Source: Paraburkholderia sp. SOS3
Lineage (GTDB): Bacteria > Pseudomonadota > Gammaproteobacteria > Burkholderiales > Burkholderiaceae
NCBI RefSeq assembly: GCF_001922345.1
Contig: NZ_CP018811.1
Coordinates: 3,906,001 to 3,970,000, forward strand
DNA length: 64,000 nucleotides
Direction of reading: 5' to 3'
The notes beneath the pieces are model-generated. The model searched no databases, was not told the DNA's origin, and saw only the letters and a list, made by a program, of their open reading frames with translations. Position 1 is the stretch's first letter, and each line of letters opens with the position of its first letter. Positions 1 to 8,853 of this stretch are shown piece by piece. A program made the position numbers and the translations under genes.

Positions 1-434
1 CCTGCAAGCGTCTGCGGCGGAATCTTGTCGGTCAGAAACTGTTCGGGTGAAAGCTGCGAGTACTGCACCGCTCCCGATGCGTCGCCGCTGAAGCCGTACT
101 GCTCGCGTGCGAACTGCACTTCGGCGCGCGACGCCGCGAGATTCGCGACCGCGACGCGCAAGTCGCGGTTTTCCGCCAGCGCTTCTTCGACAAGACTGTT
201 CAACACCGGGTCGTCGTAGAGCCGCCACCAGTTCGGCGGGACCGGCTGCTGCGTGACGAGCGGATCGTTCGCGCCTGCGATCGGCGCGTTCGCGAAGTTC
301 GAGTTGACGAGCGCGTCTTTCGGCAGCGAATAGTTCGGGCCGACCGTGCAGCCGGCGAGCAACGCGACGAAGGCGGACACGAGCACGCAATGGCGCACCG
401 TCGCCCGCTCCGCCCAGCGCGCTTTGCCGTTCAT
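1..434 (-). CDS. Efflux outer-membrane lipoprotein factor (NodT/OMF family), partial
   Basis: N-terminal 144 residues of an outer-membrane efflux channel; the rest lies beyond the left window edge. The start ATG overlaps the stop of the HlyD gene as ATGA. Residues 17-28 form a hydrophobic signal segment ending in the lipobox LLAGC, with Cys29 as the predicted lipidation site. The following PNWWRLYDDPVLNSLVEEAL stretch is the usual beginning of the NodT-type outer-membrane factor domain. Known role of the family: trimeric outer-membrane duct for tripartite pumps. It is the last gene visible of a FUSC-DUF1656-HlyD-OMF operon, so it very likely supplies the exit channel for that pump. The substrate cannot be read from sequence. 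Confidence 0.85.
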   Translation of the reverse strand, partial: MNGKARWAERATVRHCVLVSAFVALLAGCTVGPNYSLPKDALVNSNFANAPIAGANDPLVTQQPVPPNWWRLYDDPVLNSLVEEALAENRDLRVAVANLAASRAEVQFAREQYGFSGDASGAVQYSQLSPEQFLTDKIPPQTLA

Positions 435-1399
435 CTGAGCGCTCCGAGCACCCGCTCGAACCACAGCGCGAAGCGCGATTGCGGCGCCGACGCGGCATCG
501 GGCGACGACGCCGCGCCCTTGCCGATCGGCCGCAGTTCCGGACCGCGGACCAGCACGGTCGCGGTCCGCCCGGCGATCATCTGGAAGTCCTGCGGCACTT
601 CGTCGAGCGCGACACGCACCGGAATACGCTGCGCCAGCCGCACCCAGCTGAACGCCGGGTCGACGTTCGGCAGCAGGTTCGGCGTGCTGTTCGTGCGGTC
701 GCGGTCCTCGATCGCGGCGACGATGCTGACCACGTGGCCGCGCAACAGCTTCGGCTCGCCCATCACCGCGATATCGACTGCCTGCCCGATGCGGATATGC
801 CGCATCTTCGTCTCTTCGAAGTAGCCGTCGACGCGAAACGAGTGCGCATCGACGATCGACAGCACGGGGTGGCCCGCGCTCGCGTACTCGTTCGGGCGCG
901 GCGCGCGGTCGTTCACATAGCCGTCGACGGGGCTCACGATCGTCGTGCGCTGCAGGTTCAGGCGCGCGGTGTCGAGCGCGACCTGCGCGAGATCCATCTG
1001 CGCGCGCGCCTCGATCGCGCGCGCGTGGCTTTGCTGCAGCACCTCGGTCGCGACGAGGTTGCCCAGTTGCTGGTTGCGCACGTCCTCGCGGCGCGCCTCG
1101 TCGTAAGTGGCCTTGCGCTGCGCGAGCGTCGCGACCGCTTCGCGATACGCGAGCGCGTAGCGCGCCTCGTCGATCACGAACAGCACCTGGCCTTTCTTGA
1201 CCGGCTGGTTATCGACGACGCGAATATCGGTGATCCAGCCGGAGATGTCGGGCGAGATCTGCACGATATCGGCGCGCACGCGGCCGTCGCGCGTCCACGG
1301 CGAGAACATGTAGTAGTCGATCACTTTCCATAGCACGAGCGCGGCCGCAACGGTCGCGATCAGCGTCAGAATGACGGAGAACACCGAGATCTGTTTCAC
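431..1399 (-). CDS. HlyD/EmrA-type membrane-fusion protein of an AaeA-like efflux pump
   Basis: A 322-residue periplasmic adaptor. The GTG start at 1399 is chosen because it overlaps the DUF1656 stop as GTGA and places a single N-terminal transmembrane anchor (about residues 5-25) at the start; a longer ATG frame exists but adds 19 residues unlike the family. After the anchor come the biotinyl-lipoyl-like half motif (GRVRADIVQISPDISGWI), an alpha-helical hairpin (about 90-160) and the second lipoyl half (TTIVSPVDGYVNDRAPRPNE). This arrangement matches AaeA (p-hydroxybenzoate efflux) and EmrA. It bridges the FUSC pump upstream with the outer-membrane factor whose start overlaps its stop. The aromatic-acid substrate is an inference from the AaeXAB-like gene set. 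Confidence 0.9.
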   Translation of the reverse strand: MKQISVFSVILTLIATVAAALVLWKVIDYYMFSPWTRDGRVRADIVQISPDISGWITDIRVVDNQPVKKGQVLFVIDEARYALAYREAVATLAQRKATYDEARREDVRNQQLGNLVATEVLQQSHARAIEARAQMDLAQVALDTARLNLQRTTIVSPVDGYVNDRAPRPNEYASAGHPVLSIVDAHSFRVDGYFEETKMRHIRIGQAVDIAVMGEPKLLRGHVVSIVAAIEDRDRTNSTPNLLPNVDPAFSWVRLAQRIPVRVALDEVPQDFQMIAGRTATVLVRGPELRPIGKGAASSPDAASAPQSRFALWFERVLGALR

Positions 1400-1605
1400 G
1401 CGCCGAACCGCCTCGTTAGAGCCACGACCGCACCGAAAATGAATACGTAGATGCAAAAATCGAAAGCGGCCCGGTGCCAGACGAAGCGATAGAAGCCGGT
1501 CAGCGCGAGCAGCGCGACCACGCCGCGCTTGATCAGATACGCGACCAGCATCAGCACCAGCACGGTGGGCACGAACACGCCGACGATATTGATTTCCCCG
1601 ATCAT
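1396..1605 (-). CDS. DUF1656 small inner-membrane protein (AaeX-like)
   Basis: A 69-residue protein with two hydrophobic segments (about residues 8-26 and 45-62). The start MIGEINIVGVFVPTVLVLML is the conserved beginning of DUF1656/AaeX proteins, and a purine-rich AGAAAG lies just before the ATG. It sits between the FUSC pump gene (41 bp gap) and the HlyD gene, whose GTG start overlaps its stop. Genes of this family are nearly always found inside FUSC/HlyD efflux operons, so a pump-associated role is likely, but its biochemical function is unknown. Longer in-frame extensions upstream overlap the FUSC gene and read as low-complexity Arg/Ala sequence, so they were rejected. Confidence 0.88.
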   Translation of the reverse strand: MIGEINIVGVFVPTVLVLMLVAYLIKRGVVALLALTGFYRFVWHRAAFDFCIYVFIFGAVVALTRRFGA

Positions 1606-1646
1606 GGCTTTCTCTTTGGGTTCAGATTTGCGTTCGAGGGTGGCGC

Positions 1647-3794
1647 TTACGCGGTGGACGCCGGACCCGCCCCCGCAAGGCCGGGCGGCGCCGCCGGCGC
1701 ACCCGCGGCGAGCGGCGCGAGCGACAGGCGCAGGCCGACGAGCGCGTGCACCGCATCGCGCAGCCGGATCTCGGTCGAGAACGAAGGCGGCGCGCCCGCA
1801 GTGGTCCCGGCGGTGGTGCCCGCCGTTGTTCCCGGGCCCCATTGCGAGATGCGCGACAGCGCGACATCGATCGCTTCGATGAGCCCGCGCGGCACGGGCT
1901 GGCGCTTGCGCTGCGCGATACACAGTTCGTAGTAGGTGCGCACGTTGACCAGCACGCGGTCGAGCTGTTCGCTCATGTCGGCGGCAACGCCTTCGCGGTA
2001 GTGGCGCAGATCGAGCGAATTCGACGCCACGCGCAAATCGCGAAACGTTTCGAGCGAAGGATGATGATGCGGGCCCGAAGTCGAGACGCGCGGCAGCACC
2101 TGCATCAGACGGTCGAGCATGCGCGAGAAGAACGTGCGCTCATCGGAGATCGGCTGCCCGGACGCCGAGCGCGCGACGTCGGCCCAGGTCGCGCGGATCA
2201 GCCGCTGCGCGAAGAACTCGACGCCGAACGGCCGCGTCACCTGGGTCCAGACGAACGCGAATACGATGCCCGCGAGCGACGCGGAGGTCGTATTGACGAA
2301 CACGAGGAAGTCCGCGTCGTACGAGCCGGCGAGGCTGATGAACGTCGCGGTGAAGAGCGCGATCACCGCGGCGACCGCATTGAGTTTCGGATGCGCGATC
2401 AGCGTGCCGATCGCGAGGAACGGCACCGCGAACACGAGCACCAGTGTCTCGAAGTTATGGACCTCGGGCAGCACGACGAACAGATAGACGCCCGATAGAA
2501 CCACCGACACGATGTTCGCAACGAAGAACCGGAAGATGGCCGGCGCGGGCTCGTCGAGGCCCGCGAAGAAACAGCACGCCACCGTCGCGATAAACACCGC
2601 GTTCGCGCCGTCGTGCCAGCCGGACGCAATCCACAGGCTGCAGGCGACGACCACGAAACCCGCGACGGTAACCGACGAAAACAGCATGAAGCCGTGATCG
2701 ACCCAGATCTGCTCGCCGTTCACGCGCCAATGCCGGAAGCGCGGATGCCAGATGCCGTCGGAACGATCGAACAGCGCACGCAGTTCGCGGCAATCCTGCC
2801 AGATGTCGATGGCCATCTGCACGCGCCACAGCGCGTTCGACAGCAGCGCGCCGTCCCATGACCCAAGCATGCGGGGCACGCTCACGCGCAGCGCGGCAAT
2901 GCGCGCGCGCAGGCTCGTCGCTTCGGCATCGCCGATTGGCGATACGCGCTGATCTCGACGCGAGGGCGCATTGATCCAATTGCCCACGTCGGCCAGCAAC
3001 GGCTCGAATTCCGGCACGCGGGCCATCGCTGCCGAACGCCGGAACGCGGCGAGCGGATCGGCCACCGCCGCCAGCACGGGCAGAAACAGCTGCATGCGTT
3101 CGCGCAGCGCGTAGGCGCGCGACACGACCTCCGGGCTCGCGTGATCGTAAGTCAATTGCGAGAGCAGTACGTCGAGCGCCTTGACGGTCGAGGCCAGCTG
3201 TTGCTGCAACGGCAGTTGCACGACGTCGTGCGAGCGTGCCGATAGTGCGGCCCGTGCGAACTGCGCCGCATCGGCGAACCACGAGTCCGTGCGTGCGAGC
3301 AGCGTCGGCGCGAGCCGGCTCGGAAACAGGATCGAGCCGACGACGCTTGCGCAGATGATGCCGAGCAGAATCTCCTCGGTGCGCGCGATCGCGACATCGA
3401 AGATCGCCGTCGGGTTCGTCACCGTCGGAAACGCGACGAGCGGCAGCGTGAAGCCCGCGAGCACGAACACGTATGAACGCGCGCTGCGGTCCGACAGCGA
3501 CAGGTAGAGCATCGTCGCGGTCCACAGCGCGACGAGCACGCTGAACAGATACGGCGACTCGACGAACGGCGGCACGAGCACCACCGACATCGCCGCGCCG
3601 ATCATCGTGCCGATCGCGCGAAACATCGCCTTCGAGCGCGTTGCGCCGACAAACGGGTTCGACACGATATAGACCGACGCCAGCGCCCACGACGGCCGCG
3701 GCAGCGGCACGGCGAGCGCGATATATAACGCGAGCATCCCGGCCACGAAAGTCTTGACCGAAAACAGCCAGTCGCGAGCGGACGGGTTGGTCAT
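1647..3794 (-). CDS. FUSC-family inner-membrane efflux pump (AaeB-like)
   Basis: A 715-residue membrane protein starting MTNPSARDWLFSVKTFVAGM. It has the duplicated FUSC layout: an N-terminal block of about six transmembrane helices (residues about 10-165), a long soluble middle (about 170-350), a second membrane block (about 370-520) and a cytosolic C-terminal tail. The family includes AaeB, which exports aromatic carboxylic acids. Near the C-terminus is a short GTTA tandem repeat encoded by 12-bp DNA units. It is the first gene of the four-gene efflux operon. The next gene upstream is divergent, so the operon promoter must lie in 3795-4173. No LysR-type regulator, which normally accompanies aaeXAB, is seen next to it. 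Confidence 0.88.
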   Translation of the reverse strand: MTNPSARDWLFSVKTFVAGMLALYIALAVPLPRPSWALASVYIVSNPFVGATRSKAMFRAIGTMIGAAMSVVLVPPFVESPYLFSVLVALWTATMLYLSLSDRSARSYVFVLAGFTLPLVAFPTVTNPTAIFDVAIARTEEILLGIICASVVGSILFPSRLAPTLLARTDSWFADAAQFARAALSARSHDVVQLPLQQQLASTVKALDVLLSQLTYDHASPEVVSRAYALRERMQLFLPVLAAVADPLAAFRRSAAMARVPEFEPLLADVGNWINAPSRRDQRVSPIGDAEATSLRARIAALRVSVPRMLGSWDGALLSNALWRVQMAIDIWQDCRELRALFDRSDGIWHPRFRHWRVNGEQIWVDHGFMLFSSVTVAGFVVVACSLWIASGWHDGANAVFIATVACCFFAGLDEPAPAIFRFFVANIVSVVLSGVYLFVVLPEVHNFETLVLVFAVPFLAIGTLIAHPKLNAVAAVIALFTATFISLAGSYDADFLVFVNTTSASLAGIVFAFVWTQVTRPFGVEFFAQRLIRATWADVARSASGQPISDERTFFSRMLDRLMQVLPRVSTSGPHHHPSLETFRDLRVASNSLDLRHYREGVAADMSEQLDRVLVNVRTYYELCIAQRKRQPVPRGLIEAIDVALSRISQWGPGTTAGTTAGTTAGAPPSFSTEIRLRDAVHALVGLRLSLAPLAAGAPAAPPGLAGAGPASTA

Positions 3795-4173
3795 GAGGAT
3801 TGTGCGCGCGTGTCGTTCTTGATTTGTCGGAGTCGGGACGACGGGTGCGTGAGGCGCCGAGCCCGACGGGTGACGCAAGTCTGTCCTGTCGCGAAACAAT
3901 GCGTTTCCCGCCACGCACTGCAATTTCAAATTCGCACGGTTTCTGGTGCCGGGCGGCGCAAGGGTTGCAGATGCCTTTCGGCCACAGCAATGCGCGTCTT
4001 TGACACTGCTGCCGCGGCGCGCGCGGCCGCGTTGGCGGCGCATCCGGTCTGCGTGCGAACTCGTCAATTTCCATTGCCCGGCACAAACCGCGATTTCGTT
4101 GCGGACGCACATTGTGTCATCGCCGTTTCTGCAATCGCATCCGAACTGCATTCATTACAGAAGGAGATTTGCC
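3795..4173. other. Divergent intergenic region, efflux operon / BON gene
   Basis: 379 bp between the divergently transcribed FUSC pump gene and the BON-domain gene. It must carry both promoters. I see no convincing -35/-10 pair, no strong palindrome and no reading frame with good codon use. The only clear element is the Shine-Dalgarno AAGGAG at 4161-4166 that fixes the BON start. Confidence 0.5.
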
Positions 4174-4569
4174 GTGAGTCAGATGAAGTCAAACCGAAAG
4201 CTCGTCCGCACCCGTGCAACGATCACATGTGCCGCCGCCATCGCGGCTGCATCGATATTCAGCCATGCCGCCTTCGCGCAAGATGCGCAGACATCGTCCG
4301 CCACGCAGACGACGCCCGCCTCGCACGCGACACGCGCGAGCCTGCGTCACGCCAATCACAAGCTCGAACGCGACGTCCGGGTCGCGCTGGCCCACGCGAA
4401 GATCGATACGACCGACATTCTGATCCGCGCGAAAGGCAGCAAGGTCGCGCTGATCGGCGCAGTGCCCGACCAGAACATGATTGCATCCGCGGCCGGGATC
4501 ACAGGCAAGGTCGCCGGCGTCACTTCGGTGCAGAACCTTCTCATTGTGCGGCCTGAGTCCGACGATTGA
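4174..4569 (+). CDS. BON-domain periplasmic protein
   Basis: A 131-residue protein read from the GTG at 4174, preceded by AAGGAG with 7-bp spacing; this start gives an N-terminus MSQMKSNRKLVRTR followed by a hydrophobic core and the signal-peptidase site FSHAAFA|QDAQ at about residue 34. After a Thr/Ser/Ala-rich linker, residues about 58-128 (LERDVRVALAHAKIDTTDILIRAKGS ... VTSVQNLLIV, given here in parts) form one BON domain. The BON family (OsmY and relatives) consists of periplasmic or envelope-associated phospholipid-binding proteins. A single-BON protein of this size is common in Burkholderiaceae; the physiological role is not known. Confidence 0.82.
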   Translation: MSQMKSNRKLVRTRATITCAAAIAAASIFSHAAFAQDAQTSSATQTTPASHATRASLRHANHKLERDVRVALAHAKIDTTDILIRAKGSKVALIGAVPDQNMIASAAGITGKVAGVTSVQNLLIVRPESDD

Positions 4570-4590
4570 AGTGGGAAGGTGAAATGGGAA

Positions 4591-4629
4591 GTGAAGCGGG
4601 AAAGTGAAGCGGGAAAGTGAAGCGGGGGT
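4591..4629 (+). repeat. 13-bp tandem repeat, three units
   Basis: GTGAAGCGGGAAA occurs at 4591-4603 and 4604-4616, with a third diverged copy at 4617-4629. Two more degenerate units precede it from 4571. It lies just after the BON stop codon and before the shared terminator, so it is transcribed but not translated. Confidence 0.85.
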
Positions 4630-4646
4630 TGAAGCCAACGAATCGA

Positions 4647-4696
4647 AACGAAAAAGGGCACGCGCATCAATCCAGATTCGCGTGCCCTTTTTCGTT
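4647..4696. terminator. Bidirectional intrinsic terminator between the BON gene and purM
   Basis: Perfect 18-bp inverted repeat: AACGAAAAAGGGCACGCG at 4647-4664 and its complement at 4679-4696, loop of 14 nt. An A-tract on the left arm and a T-tract on the right arm give a U-rich tail in both directions, which suits the convergent arrangement. Confidence 0.9.
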
Positions 4697-4764
4697 GAAT
4701 GCGCTGCGTGAGCAGTTGCCCCGGTTGCCTTACTCAGTTGCCCCCGCTACCGCAGCGCTCGCCG

Positions 4765-5820
4765 TTAGATGACGACCGTCTGTGCCTCGCCTTCCCTGCT
4801 TTGCCGCACGGTGCCGATCTGCCATACCTGCTCGCCCGCGGCGGACAGCAGGCCGATCGCCTGCTTCGCGTCCTGCGCGGAAACGATGACGGCCATGCCG
4901 ATGCCGCAGTTGAATACGCGATGCATCTCGGCGTCGGCGACGCCGCCGTGCTTCTGCAGCCACGCGAACAGCGGCGGCAGCGGCCATGCGCGATGATCGA
5001 GTTCGGCGGTGAGCCCTGCCTTGAGCACGCGCGGAATGTTTTCGACGAGCCCGCCGCCCGTGATGTGCGCCATGCCCTTCACCGGCATCTGTTCCATCAG
5101 CGCGAGCAACGGCTTCACGTAGATGCGCGTGGGCGCCATCAGCGCATCGGCGAGCGGGCGGCCGTCGAAGTCGGCGGTGAGATCGGGATTCGCGCGCTCG
5201 ACGATCTTGCGCACGAGCGAGTAGCCGTTCGAGTGGATGCCGCTCGACGCGAGACCGAGCACGATATCGCCCGGGACGATCGTGCTGCCGTCGATAATCT
5301 TGCTCTTTTCGACCGCGCCGACCGCGAAGCCCGCGAGATCGTATTCGCCATCGGGATACATGCCCGGCATTTCGGCCGTTTCGCCGCCGATCAGCGCGCA
5401 GCCCGCGAGTTCGCAGCCGTACGCAATGCCTTTGACGACCGTCGCCGCGGTGCCCACTTCGAGCTTGCCGCACGCGAAATAGTCGAGGAAGAAGAGTGGC
5501 TCGGCGCCTTGCACGAGGATATCGTTGACGCTCATCGCGACGAGATCCTGGCCGACCGTGTCGTGTTTGTTCAGGTGGAAGGCGAGCTTCAGCTTCGTGC
5601 CGACGCCGTCGGTGCCCGACACGAGCACGGGCTCGCGATATTTCTTCGGCACCTCGAACAGTGCACCGAAACCGCCGATGCCGGCCAGCACGCCGTCGCG
5701 CAGCGTTTTCCTCGCAAAGGGCTTGATCGCATCGACGAGGGCATCGCCCGCTTCGATGTCCACGCCGGCGTCACGATACGACAACCCTTGAGCGTCAGGA
5801 GCGGATTTCGGTTGATTCAT
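4765..5820 (-). CDS. purM: Phosphoribosylformylglycinamidine cyclo-ligase
   Basis: 351 residues, the usual length for PurM (AIR synthetase), which makes aminoimidazole ribotide from FGAM with ATP in de novo purine synthesis. Seen in the sequence: [16 protein letters not shown] at the N-terminus, the substrate/ATP region [12 protein letters not shown] (about 63-74), [20 protein letters not shown], the [11 protein letters not shown] loop and the C-terminal [15 protein letters not shown]. The start [12 protein letters not shown] is the family start; longer frames have no homologous look. It is divergent from the permease gene, with a 19-bp palindrome just upstream (5841-5859), and convergent with the BON gene at a shared terminator. 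Confidence 0.97.
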   Translation of the reverse strand: MNQPKSAPDAQGLSYRDAGVDIEAGDALVDAIKPFARKTLRDGVLAGIGGFGALFEVPKKYREPVLVSGTDGVGTKLKLAFHLNKHDTVGQDLVAMSVNDILVQGAEPLFFLDYFACGKLEVGTAATVVKGIAYGCELAGCALIGGETAEMPGMYPDGEYDLAGFAVGAVEKSKIIDGSTIVPGDIVLGLASSGIHSNGYSLVRKIVERANPDLTADFDGRPLADALMAPTRIYVKPLLALMEQMPVKGMAHITGGGLVENIPRVLKAGLTAELDHRAWPLPPLFAWLQKHGGVADAEMHRVFNCGIGMAVIVSAQDAKQAIGLLSAAGEQVWQIGTVRQSREGEAQTVVI

Positions 5821-5840
5821 AAGGAAAGCGCGAGAAGGTC

Positions 5841-5859
5841 GGTAAAATGCGATTTTACC
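5841..5859. promoter_or_regulatory. Perfect palindrome GGTAAAAT-GCG-ATTTTACC in the purM/permease divergent region
   Basis: 8-bp arms (5841-5848 and 5852-5859) around GCG, 20 bp upstream of the purM start. Each arm reads TAAAAT on one strand, a plausible -10 hexamer for either direction. No good -35 partner is obvious. It may be a protein-binding operator, overlapping divergent -10 elements, or a 5'-UTR hairpin. Confidence 0.55.
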
Positions 5860-5962
5860 TGATGCCGGCCCGCGGGCTGGAATTCTTCCCCCGGTATTCG
5901 CGCCGTTTGCACCGCCGCACCGGCGGGGAAAGCCCACCCAGGAAGACGAGGAAAAGTTTATC

Positions 5963-7039
5963 TTGCAGCAGAACGCTCCGATTTTTACGCCGTATCAGCG
6001 GCGCGCGATGATCTGGTTCGCCATCGCGCTCGTCACCGGCATTCTTCTGTGGCTATTGAGCCCGGTGCTCACACCGTTTCTGCTCGGCGCGATCCTCGCT
6101 TACATCCTGCATCCGGGCGTCTCGTGGCTCAGACGCCGCCGCGTGCCGAAGGGCCTCGCCGCGTTGCTCATGATGCTGTTCTTCACGATGCTGGTGACGG
6201 GGCTCGGGCTGCTGATACTCGTCGTCGTGCAGAAGGAAGTGCCGCAGTTGCGCCAGCAGGTGCCCGTCATGATTTCGCACCTCCACCAGTGGCTGCAGCC
6301 GAAGCTCGAGTTCCTCGGCCTCGCCGATTCGCTCGACTTCGCGAGCATTCGCGATCTCGTCACGAACCAGCTCGAAGGCAGCGCGCAGACTGTCGTGATC
6401 TACGCATGGACGTCGATCCGCACGAGCAGCAACCTGATGCTCGACGTCGTCGGCAACCTCGTCATGGTGCCGCTCGTGCTGTTCTACCTGCTCTACGACT
6501 GGAACGCGATGACGCGCCGCATCACGCACTTCATTCCGCGCCGCTGGCTCGGCAAGACGCTGCAGCTGTCGCACGACATGGACCAGATGCTGTCGCAATA
6601 CCTGCGCGGCCAGTTGCTCGTCATGGCCGTGCTCGCGGTTTATTATTCGGTCGCGCTATGGGCCGCCGGGTTCGAGATCGCGCTGCCGGTCGGCATATTT
6701 ACCGGTCTCGCGGTATTTATTCCCTATATCGGTTTCGCGACGGGCCTGATCCTCGCGCTCGTCGCCGCGCTGCTGCAGTTCGGCAGCTGGTATGGAATCG
6801 GCGCGGTCGCCATCGTGTATGGCGTGGGCCAGATTCTCGAAAGTTTTATCCTGACACCGCGCCTCGTCGGCGAACGCATCGGCTTGCATCCGCTCGCCGT
6901 GATTTTCGCGTTGCTCGCGTTCGGTCAGTTGTTCGGCTTTTTCGGCGTGTTGCTCGCGCTGCCGGTCAGCGCGATCCTGTCCGTCGCGTGGCGCGAATTG
7001 CGGCAAAGCTATCTGTCGAGCACGCTTTACAAGAATTGA
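5963..7039 (+). CDS. AI-2E-type transporter family (UPF0118/PerM) membrane protein
   Basis: A 358-residue polytopic protein with about eight hydrophobic segments. It starts at a TTG (5963) with a GAGG purine run 10 bp upstream; the N-terminal [26 protein letters not shown] is typical for the family. Segments follow the PerM pattern: a pair of helices at 15-60, a hairpin at 65-90, a soluble part about 95-160, then five to six C-terminal helices including [20 protein letters not shown] and [20 protein letters not shown], the family signature region. Members have been linked to AI-2 export and Na+/H+ exchange, so the substrate here is undecided. The purM / perM / hda order is typical for Burkholderiaceae. 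Confidence 0.85.
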   Translation: MQQNAPIFTPYQRRAMIWFAIALVTGILLWLLSPVLTPFLLGAILAYILHPGVSWLRRRRVPKGLAALLMMLFFTMLVTGLGLLILVVVQKEVPQLRQQVPVMISHLHQWLQPKLEFLGLADSLDFASIRDLVTNQLEGSAQTVVIYAWTSIRTSSNLMLDVVGNLVMVPLVLFYLLYDWNAMTRRITHFIPRRWLGKTLQLSHDMDQMLSQYLRGQLLVMAVLAVYYSVALWAAGFEIALPVGIFTGLAVFIPYIGFATGLILALVAALLQFGSWYGIGAVAIVYGVGQILESFILTPRLVGERIGLHPLAVIFALLAFGQLFGFFGVLLALPVSAILSVAWRELRQSYLSSTLYKN

Positions 7040-7277
7040 TGCCGGCGATTAACGTGCGCCGCTGTATTGCCGTGGAGCCGTGCTTGTGGCGTGCCTGTAG
7101 CGTGCCTTTAGCGCGTTTTGCGTCGTGTTGCGCCGTGTTCGACCCGCGTGTTCGACGCACGCGTGACCCTCGCTTGACCCTCGCTTGACCCGCGTTTGCG
7201 TCGAGCTCGCGTACCGGTCGGGCATTGCGATGCGCGGGTTGCCGCGGGACTGACTGTCCTTCTTTCTATCGAATACT

Positions 7278-8174
7278 GTGCTGCGCCAACTTACGCTCGA
7301 TCTCGGCACACCGCCGCCATCGACCTTCGACAACTTCTTCGCCGGCGCGAACGACGAGCTGGTCACGCGCCTGCGCGGACTCGACGCCGCGCTGGCGGCG
7401 GGCCCCGTCGCGGACCGCACGTTCTATGTGTGGGGTGAAACGGGCAGCGGCCGCACGCATCTGCTGCAGGCGCTCGCGCATGAAGCGGCGCCCGGCCACG
7501 TACGCTACGCGGGACCGCACAGCAGCCTCGACGCGTTCGCGTTCGATGCGCGCGTCACGCTCTATGCGGTCGACGATTGCGATGCGCTATCGGCCGCGCA
7601 GCAGATCGCGCTCTTCAATCTGTTCAACGAAGTGCGCGCGCACCCGGCCAGCGCGCTCGTCGCGACCGGCGCCGCGGCGCCGCTCGGCCTTGCGGTGCGC
7701 GAAGACCTGCGCACGCGCCTCGGCTGGGGTCTCGTGTTCCATCTCGCGCCGCTGTCCGACGAAGGCAAGGCCGCGGTGTTGAAGCACGCGGCGCACGAGC
7801 GCGGCATCGCGCTCGCCGACGACGTGCCCGCCTATCTGCTCACGCACTTTCGCCGCGATATGCCGAGCCTGATGGCGCTTCTCGATGCGCTCGACCGCTT
7901 CTCGCTCGAACAGAAGCGCGCGGTGACGCTGCCGCTGTTGCGCACCATGCTCGCCTCGCCCGACTCGAGGCTCGCGCCCGCTTCTGCTGCCGCCGGCGCC
8001 GTTGCCGTCGGCGGCAATCCGGCCGGCGGCAACGCGACGAGCGGCAGCCCGGCCGGCGAAAGCGGCGGCAAGGCCGGCGCCGCGAATACCGCCCCATCGG
8101 GCCCGCACGTTCCGGACGCGCCGTTTCAGCCATCCGATCAGGCCGCTTCAAGTAAAATAGGCCCCCATGGCTAA
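7278..8174 (+). CDS. hda: DnaA regulatory inactivator Hda (with C-terminal extension)
   Basis: 298 residues from a GTG start. The N-terminal MLRQLTLDLG contains the QL-x-LDL-type clamp-binding motif by which Hda docks on the DNA polymerase sliding clamp. The AAA+ core follows: Walker A GETGSGRTHLLQA (about 52-64), Walker B-like YAVDDCDAL (about 96-104) and a sensor/lid region to about residue 232. Known role: with the clamp, it stimulates ATP hydrolysis by DnaA and prevents re-initiation. Hda homologues are normally 230-250 residues; here about 60 extra Gly/Ala/Ser-rich residues follow, with a GGNPAGGNATSGSPAG-like repeat. The 3' end overlaps the HAD gene by 8 bp. Confidence 0.88.
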   Translation: MLRQLTLDLGTPPPSTFDNFFAGANDELVTRLRGLDAALAAGPVADRTFYVWGETGSGRTHLLQALAHEAAPGHVRYAGPHSSLDAFAFDARVTLYAVDDCDALSAAQQIALFNLFNEVRAHPASALVATGAAAPLGLAVREDLRTRLGWGLVFHLAPLSDEGKAAVLKHAAHERGIALADDVPAYLLTHFRRDMPSLMALLDALDRFSLEQKRAVTLPLLRTMLASPDSRLAPASAAAGAVAVGGNPAGGNATSGSPAGESGGKAGAANTAPSGPHVPDAPFQPSDQAASSKIGPHG

Positions 8175-8853
8175 TCTTGCACTTTTCGATCTCGATCACA
8201 CGCTCATTCCCACCGATAGCGACCACGAGTGGGGACGCTTCATGGTGAAACTCGGCATCGTCGACGCCGAGAACTTCGCGCGCGAAAACGACCGCTTCTA
8301 TGCCGACTACAAGGCCGGCAAGCTCGATATCCACGCGTATCTGGTCGCCATGCTCACGCCGCTTGCGAAATATTCGCGCGAACAGCTGAAGGCGTGGCAC
8401 GACCAGTACATGCATGAGGTCATCAAGCCGGCCATCGTGCCGGCCGCGATCGAACTCGTGCGCGAGCATCGCGACGCGGGCGACCTGTGCTGCATGGTCA
8501 CCGCCACGAACGAGTTCATCACCGCGCCGATCGCCGAAATGTTCGGCGTCCACAAGCTGATCGCGTGCGAAGTGGAAACTATCGACGGCCATCCGGCATC
8601 GGCCTATACGGGACGGCCGACCGGCACGCCGAGCTACCGCGAAGGCAAGATCGTGCGCACCGAGGCATGGCTCGCCTCGCTCGGCAAAACATGGTCGGAT
8701 TTCGAGCGCAGCTACTTCTACAGCGATTCGCATAACGACATCCCGCTGCTCGAAAAGGTCACCGACCCGATCGCGACCAACCCGGACGACACGCTGCGCG
8801 AGTATGCGCAGACGCACGGCTGGCGCATCCTCGAACTATTCCAGACCACGTGA
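8167..8853 (+). CDS. HAD-superfamily subfamily IB phosphatase
   Basis: 228 residues with all four HAD motifs: motif I FDLDHTLI (Asp nucleophile at about residue 8), motif II MVTATNEF, a conserved lysine in EGKIVR and motif IV YSDSHNDIPLL. The cap is inserted between motifs I and II, as in SerB-like IB enzymes. Family members dephosphorylate small phosphoesters (phosphoserine, histidinol phosphate); the exact substrate is not decidable here. Close relatives in Burkholderia are often labelled histidinol-phosphatase or phosphoserine phosphatase, which I regard as unproven. Its start is inside the last codons of hda and its stop overlaps the pcnB start as GTGA, so translation is probably coupled. 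Confidence 0.9.
   Translation: MANLALFDLDHTLIPTDSDHEWGRFMVKLGIVDAENFARENDRFYADYKAGKLDIHAYLVAMLTPLAKYSREQLKAWHDQYMHEVIKPAIVPAAIELVREHRDAGDLCCMVTATNEFITAPIAEMFGVHKLIACEVETIDGHPASAYTGRPTGTPSYREGKIVRTEAWLASLGKTWSDFERSYFYSDSHNDIPLLEKVTDPIATNPDDTLREYAQTHGWRILELFQTT

Noticed and set aside
1606..1923. Extended 175-residue version of the DUF1656 protein
   Set aside because: The added part is a shadow of the FUSC gene 3' end; the ATG at 1605 has a ribosome site and family start.
4699..5862. 387-codon open frame antisense to purM
   Set aside because: Shadow of purM, no motif and no ribosome site.
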